DNA of 7,762 nt from assembly GCA_021371965.1 (NCBI GenBank), contig JAJFVE010000191.1, positions 1 through 7,762 of the forward strand. Reading direction: 5' to 3'. The translations under genes were made by a program, and so were the position numbers. The stretch is from Planctomycetaceae bacterium (GTDB lineage Bacteria > Planctomycetota > Phycisphaerae > SM23-33). Below are positions 5,799 through 7,762 of the stretch, in pieces; position 1 is the stretch's first letter; each line of letters opens with the position of its first letter. The notes under the pieces were generated by a model that saw only the letters and a list, made by a program, of their open reading frames with translations, did no database searches and was not told where the DNA came from.

Positions 5799-6197
5799 CT
5801 ACGGCATCACCACCTTCACCGTCATATCGATCCCCGTCGTCTCGCCACGTTCGGGAGTGCCTTCGATATTGACGTGATACTTGCCCAGCGCCGCGTTGGA
5901 CGGGGCCGCAATGCGAATATCCGTCTGCGGCGGGTCGCTGGCACGAACCACGGCCGTGGCAGGCTCGACCGAGATCCCCTGCGAGGCGGTGAACCGCAGC
6001 CGCACGTCCTGCTTGAAGTAGTCGCCGCGATTCAGTTTTATGGTGACGCTCTTGGTCTCGCCCTGCTTGACGTCGACCGTCCATAACGGAACGGCGATCT
6101 TGAACCCGGTCCCCTCGGCCATCCCCCCGCCTTGAGGGCTGGTGCAGCCAACCAATCCGATAGTCGCCACGGCGGCAATAAGCGTTGGAAGTCTCAT
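5799..6197 (-). CDS. small lipoprotein with predicted Ig-like beta-sandwich domain
   Basis: A 132-residue lipoprotein. The signal MRLPTLIAAVATIGLVGC ends in the lipobox L-V-G-C (Cys18), followed by Thr-Ser, so outer-membrane attachment is more likely than inner. After a Gly-rich linker (19-32), residues 33-132 are alternating strands with a repeat-like logic (WTVDVKQGETKSVTIKL, VRLRFTASQGISVEP, TDIRIAAPSNAALGKYHVNI, GIDMTVKVV). This resembles the Ig-like or NPCBM-associated sandwich found in many Planctomycetota surface proteins. The ATG at 6197 is chosen because AAAGGA lies 6 nt upstream; the in-frame ATG at 6203 abuts that site and the frame open to 6452 runs through repeats. A -10-like TATACT lies upstream (plus strand 6249-6254) without a good -35. 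It is convergent with the H-X9-DG gene, 46 nt apart. No enzymatic residues are apparent; an adhesive or structural role is a guess. Confidence 0.82.
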   Translation of the reverse strand: MRLPTLIAAVATIGLVGCTSPQGGGMAEGTGFKIAVPLWTVDVKQGETKSVTIKLNRGDYFKQDVRLRFTASQGISVEPATAVVRASDPPQTDIRIAAPSNAALGKYHVNIEGTPERGETTGIDMTVKVVMP

Positions 6198-6380
6198 GGC
6201 CATTCCTTTCTGAGGGTGTGATAAGCTCATTGCCCTCCTGTTAATGAAGTATAGGCTTAGCATCCTGCCGGCCGTTTGCGACATGGCGCCTTCAGGTGCG
6301 CATAGTGCACATGTCGAAGGCATGGAGGATATGCCTGCCGGTACCGCCCCCCCACGAAAGCGGTACGGGCTATGCCACAA

Positions 6381-6529
6381 TTGCACTTTGTTGTACTTTT
6401 CACAGCGGTTTTGGTGGAGGTCCCATGTGACCTCTCGACCGCAGACCTTCAACCTAAGACCTCTGACCTCAGACCTAACCTATTGCTGTACTTCCTTGCA
6501 CTTTGTTGTACTTTTCACAGCGGTTTTGG
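6381..6529. repeat. 34-nt perfect direct repeat, two copies
   Basis: Copies at 6381-6414 and 6496-6529 are identical over 34 nt (beginning TTGCACTTTG and ending CAGCGGTTTTGG) with 81 nt between. The first half of each is made of decamers ending in ACTT: two in copy 1 (6379-6398) and three in copy 2 (TGCTGTACTT, CCTTGCACTT, TGTTGTACTT at 6484-6513). The identity implies recent duplication or conversion. Confidence 0.9.
6428..6477. repeat. degenerate heptamer tandem array (NRACCTN)
   Basis: Five in-phase heptamers run from 6443 to 6477: AGACCTT, CAACCTA, AGACCTC, TGACCTC, AGACCTA. CGACCGC (6436-6442) extends the phase, and TGACCTC (6428-6434) precedes it with a 1-nt slip. The array lies between the two 34-nt direct repeats. 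Confidence 0.75.
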
Positions 6530-6581
6530 CCTGCCTGCGTCCATTGTGGTATTCGCGGACCCCAATCATCGACTTTCTGCT

Positions 6582-6661
6582 GAGAAAAACGAGAAGATAA
6601 GCATAAGAAAACACCACCTTTGGCTTCTCCGGCTCTGTGAGCTCTGTGTCTCTGTGGCCCA
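6582..6661. repeat. inverted-repeat element, copy 2 (left arm lost)
   Basis: The block shares GAGAAAAACGAGAAGAT (6582-6598) and a following ATAAGAAA with copy 1 at 1914-1942. It also shares a 38-nt right arm (6624-6661, CTTCTCCGGCTCTGTGAG through CTCTGTGGCCCA) that differs from copy 1 (1963-2001) by one missing C. The middle differs in sequence and length (13 versus 20 nt). The outer part of the left arm present in copy 1 is missing here. Both copies have the same orientation. Confidence 0.85.
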
Positions 6662-6753
6662 TAGACCGCCCGTACCTTCCACGCATGACCGGAAGTTGCA
6701 TGGGCATCATTCGCCTGCGCCTGCCCTCGTTGTCTCTGGGGTCGCCTTTGTTT

Positions 6754-7488
6754 CTACGATTCGGGCGTGGACAGCAGCGATTTGATCTCGGAGGCCAGGG
6801 CGGTCAGGACTTTGTGGCCGTCGCCTTGGAATGAGCTGCCATGCATGGCGGCGATGGCTTGGGGGTCCAGGGCGGCCAGGCGGTTGAGCATGCTGTCGGT
6901 GTACGGGGTGTAGGGCATGTCATGGGCCAGCGGGCCGCTGCGGCTGGCGCGGATGGCTTTGGTCGCCCGCTCGAGGATCTCCGGGCCGACGACCGGCGGG
7001 CAGTTGCCTCCCTGGAAGAACAGGTCCGAGCACAGCAGCGTGCGCTGGGTCTGGTCGAAGAACAGGCCCGCGTCCCAGCCGTGCGGCAGGTGCGGCGTGG
7101 CCAGGAACTGCAGGCGGTGGCGGCCCAGGAGGAGGATCTCGCCGTCGGCCAGCGGGCGCGGCGGGCGGATGGCGAAGTCGCCAAGGTTCACCATTGCCGC
7201 GACGAAGCTGCAGACCCCCTGGGCGCGCGGGGCGGCCGCTAACCAGTCGTTCATGGCCCCGCATTCGTCGGACTCGAAATGACTGAATCCGATCCACCGC
7301 AGTGTCAAGGGATCGATGATCGTGGCCACGCCCTCCAGCGTGGTCTGGAACATGCCCCGCATGCCGGTGTGCATCAGGAATGGCTCGTCGTCGCGGATCA
7401 GGAACTCGTTGAACTCGATGCGGTAGTCGGGATGAAACGTGGAGATGCGGAAGATATCCGCCGCCAGTTCGGTCACAGTGTATTGCAT
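6754..7488 (-). CDS. metallo-beta-lactamase-fold diiron (ODP-type) oxygen-binding protein
   Basis: A 244-residue cytoplasmic protein with the metal-binding pattern of the oxygen-binding diiron domain of flavodiiron proteins: His70-x-Glu72-x-Asp74 (HFESD), His136 (LPHGWDAG), Asp155 (CSDLF) and His216 (MHGSS). The HxExD form, instead of HxHxDH, separates it from hydrolytic lactamase-fold enzymes. The residue after Asp74 is Glu75 rather than the usual His. It ends after the lactamase domain with no flavodoxin or rubredoxin module, so it would need a separate electron donor to reduce O2 or NO, or could act as an oxygen sensor. AAGGG lies 7 nt before the ATG at 7488. A -10-like TATAAC (plus strand 7512-7517) lies upstream without an obvious -35. 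A transposon-type leader and an IS110 start lie head-to-head with it, so its upstream region may have been altered by insertion. Confidence 0.85.
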   Translation of the reverse strand: MQYTVTELAADIFRISTFHPDYRIEFNEFLIRDDEPFLMHTGMRGMFQTTLEGVATIIDPLTLRWIGFSHFESDECGAMNDWLAAAPRAQGVCSFVAAMVNLGDFAIRPPRPLADGEILLLGRHRLQFLATPHLPHGWDAGLFFDQTQRTLLCSDLFFQGGNCPPVVGPEILERATKAIRASRSGPLAHDMPYTPYTDSMLNRLAALDPQAIAAMHGSSFQGDGHKVLTALASEIKSLLSTPES

Positions 7489-7543
7489 GGCCGGGCCCTT
7501 CTGATGTGATAGTTATATGCCCCCCTGCCGCTGAGCCCTTTTA

Positions 7544-7700
7544 TTCCCCGGGGAAGACGCCTCAAAATGTCCAACCCGTGAACACGGATCGAGGAAGAAC
7601 TCCTCGATTCCCCCGTCGCCGCAAGGCGACCCTGGAGTGAACATATGAAAGCGCGACTCCCGTCGCCACGTTACAGTGGCGACTAGCTAACAAGAAAGGA
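7544..7700 (+). ncRNA. candidate IS110 bridge RNA / structured leader
   Basis: The non-coding stretch before the IS110 transposase start is dense in perfect hairpins: TTCCCCGGGGAA palindrome (7544-7555); GGATCGAGGA/TCCTCGATTC (7586-7610, 10 bp with one G-U, loop AGAAC); GTCGCC-GCAA-GGCGAC (7615-7630, GNRA-type tetraloop); GGAGT/ACTCC (7634-7660, 17-nt loop); GTCGCCAC/GTGGCGAC (7662-7683, loop GTTACA). IS110-group elements are known to encode a structured bridge RNA of roughly 150-200 nt in the end upstream of the transposase, with internal loops that pair with target and donor DNA. Position, size and structure agree. The ends given are approximate, and the guide loops cannot be assigned without the element's termini. 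Confidence 0.55.
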
Positions 7701-7707
7701 GCCGCGC

Positions 7708-7762
7708 ATGAACGAGTATATCGCCTTTGACAGTCATAAGCACTATACCTTGATGGAGCGAG
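7708..7762 (+). CDS. IS110-family transposase, N-terminal fragment (runs off right edge)
   Basis: Only 18 codons are present: MNEYIAFDSHKHYTLMER. The YIAFDSHK segment matches the beginning of IS110-type DEDD transposases (typically Y-x-G-x-D-x-H/S-K), where the Asp is the first acidic residue of the RuvC-like active site. AAGAAAGGAG ends 6 nt before the ATG, a strong ribosome site. The structured leader immediately upstream supports an IS110-group element whose left end lies somewhere between about 7500 and 7585. Because the gene is cut by the window, it is not known whether the element is intact. Confidence 0.75.
   Translation, partial: MNEYIAFDSHKHYTLMER

Larger units (their letters stand above)
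6198..6753. other. gene-free repeat mosaic
   Basis: About 555 nt between two minus-strand genes with no credible coding sequence. In order it contains the lipoprotein promoter region; small hairpins GGCAT/ATGCC (6319-6335) and GTACCGC/GCGGTAC (6341-6366, 12-nt loop); a 34-nt direct repeat (6381 and 6496); a GAGGTC/GACCTC hairpin (6417-6434); a heptamer array; and a second copy of the CTCTGTG inverted-repeat element. No clear terminator for the metallo-beta-lactamase-fold gene is seen between 6670 and 6753. Open frames here show only repeat-derived peptide runs such as SSVSLWP and have no ribosome sites. Confidence 0.75.

Noticed and set aside
6381..6529. Possible CRISPR array
   Set aside because: Only two repeat copies, an 81-nt spacer made of heptamer repeats, and no cas genes; the repeat is internally built of decamers.
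2157..7762. Piv-like pilin inversion system (IS110-type recombinase plus pilin genes)
   Set aside because: Piv of Moraxella is an IS110 relative that inverts pilin DNA, but here the pilins are all in one direction, no inverted recombination sites flank them, and the transposase start is 4 kb away with its own leader.

Overview
The window looks like part of a Planctomycetota-type (PVC group) chromosome, most likely Phycisphaerae-like. The main clue is a prepilin-like protein that ends in the H-X9-DG motif, which is heavily expanded in that group. GC-rich coding sequence, several prepilin-like proteins, a Tyr/Pro-rich exported protein and an IS110-type transposase start all fit. The phylum is an inference; no rRNA or taxonomic marker is present.

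Layout. Positions 1-1715 (minus) hold the start of a PilO/GspM-like gene and, upstream of it, a complete PilM-PilN (GspL-like) fusion. These are the inner-membrane assembly platform of a type IV pilus or type II secretion-like machine. Positions 1716-2156 hold no gene, but contain two nested inverted-repeat elements of a dispersed family and a probable terminator. Positions 2157-3720 (minus) carry three tandem pilin genes, each encoding 140 residues and 89-94% identical in protein, each with its own Shine-Dalgarno sequence and unrelated flanks. The first has a strong terminator. A short dyad, which can also be read as a sigma-54-like site, is shared upstream of the first and third.

Divergent from the pilins (plus) is an exported protein with a Tyr/Pro-rich linker and C-terminal HEAT repeats, closed by a textbook terminator. 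It is followed by an H-X9-DG prepilin-like gene with a probable TTG start and a hairpin in its leader. Convergent to that is a small lipoprotein gene with a predicted beta-sandwich domain (minus).

Positions 6198-6753 are a gene-free mosaic of repeats: a 34-nt perfect direct repeat built partly of decamers, a degenerate heptamer array, small hairpins, and a second copy of the inverted-repeat element seen near 1900-2000. Beyond it is a metallo-beta-lactamase-fold, diiron-type oxygen-binding protein (minus). The right edge holds the first 18 codons of an IS110-family transposase, preceded by a highly structured non-coding leader that is a good candidate for an IS110 bridge RNA.

The left half reads as a pilus/secretion locus: platform proteins, a three-gene pilin array, an exported accessory protein and a further prepilin-like protein. 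The right half is an accessory, repeat-rich and mobile-element-bearing stretch. The observations most worth following are the pilin triplet with its shared upstream dyad, the nested and dispersed inverted repeats, and the alternative RNA folds in the IS110 leader.
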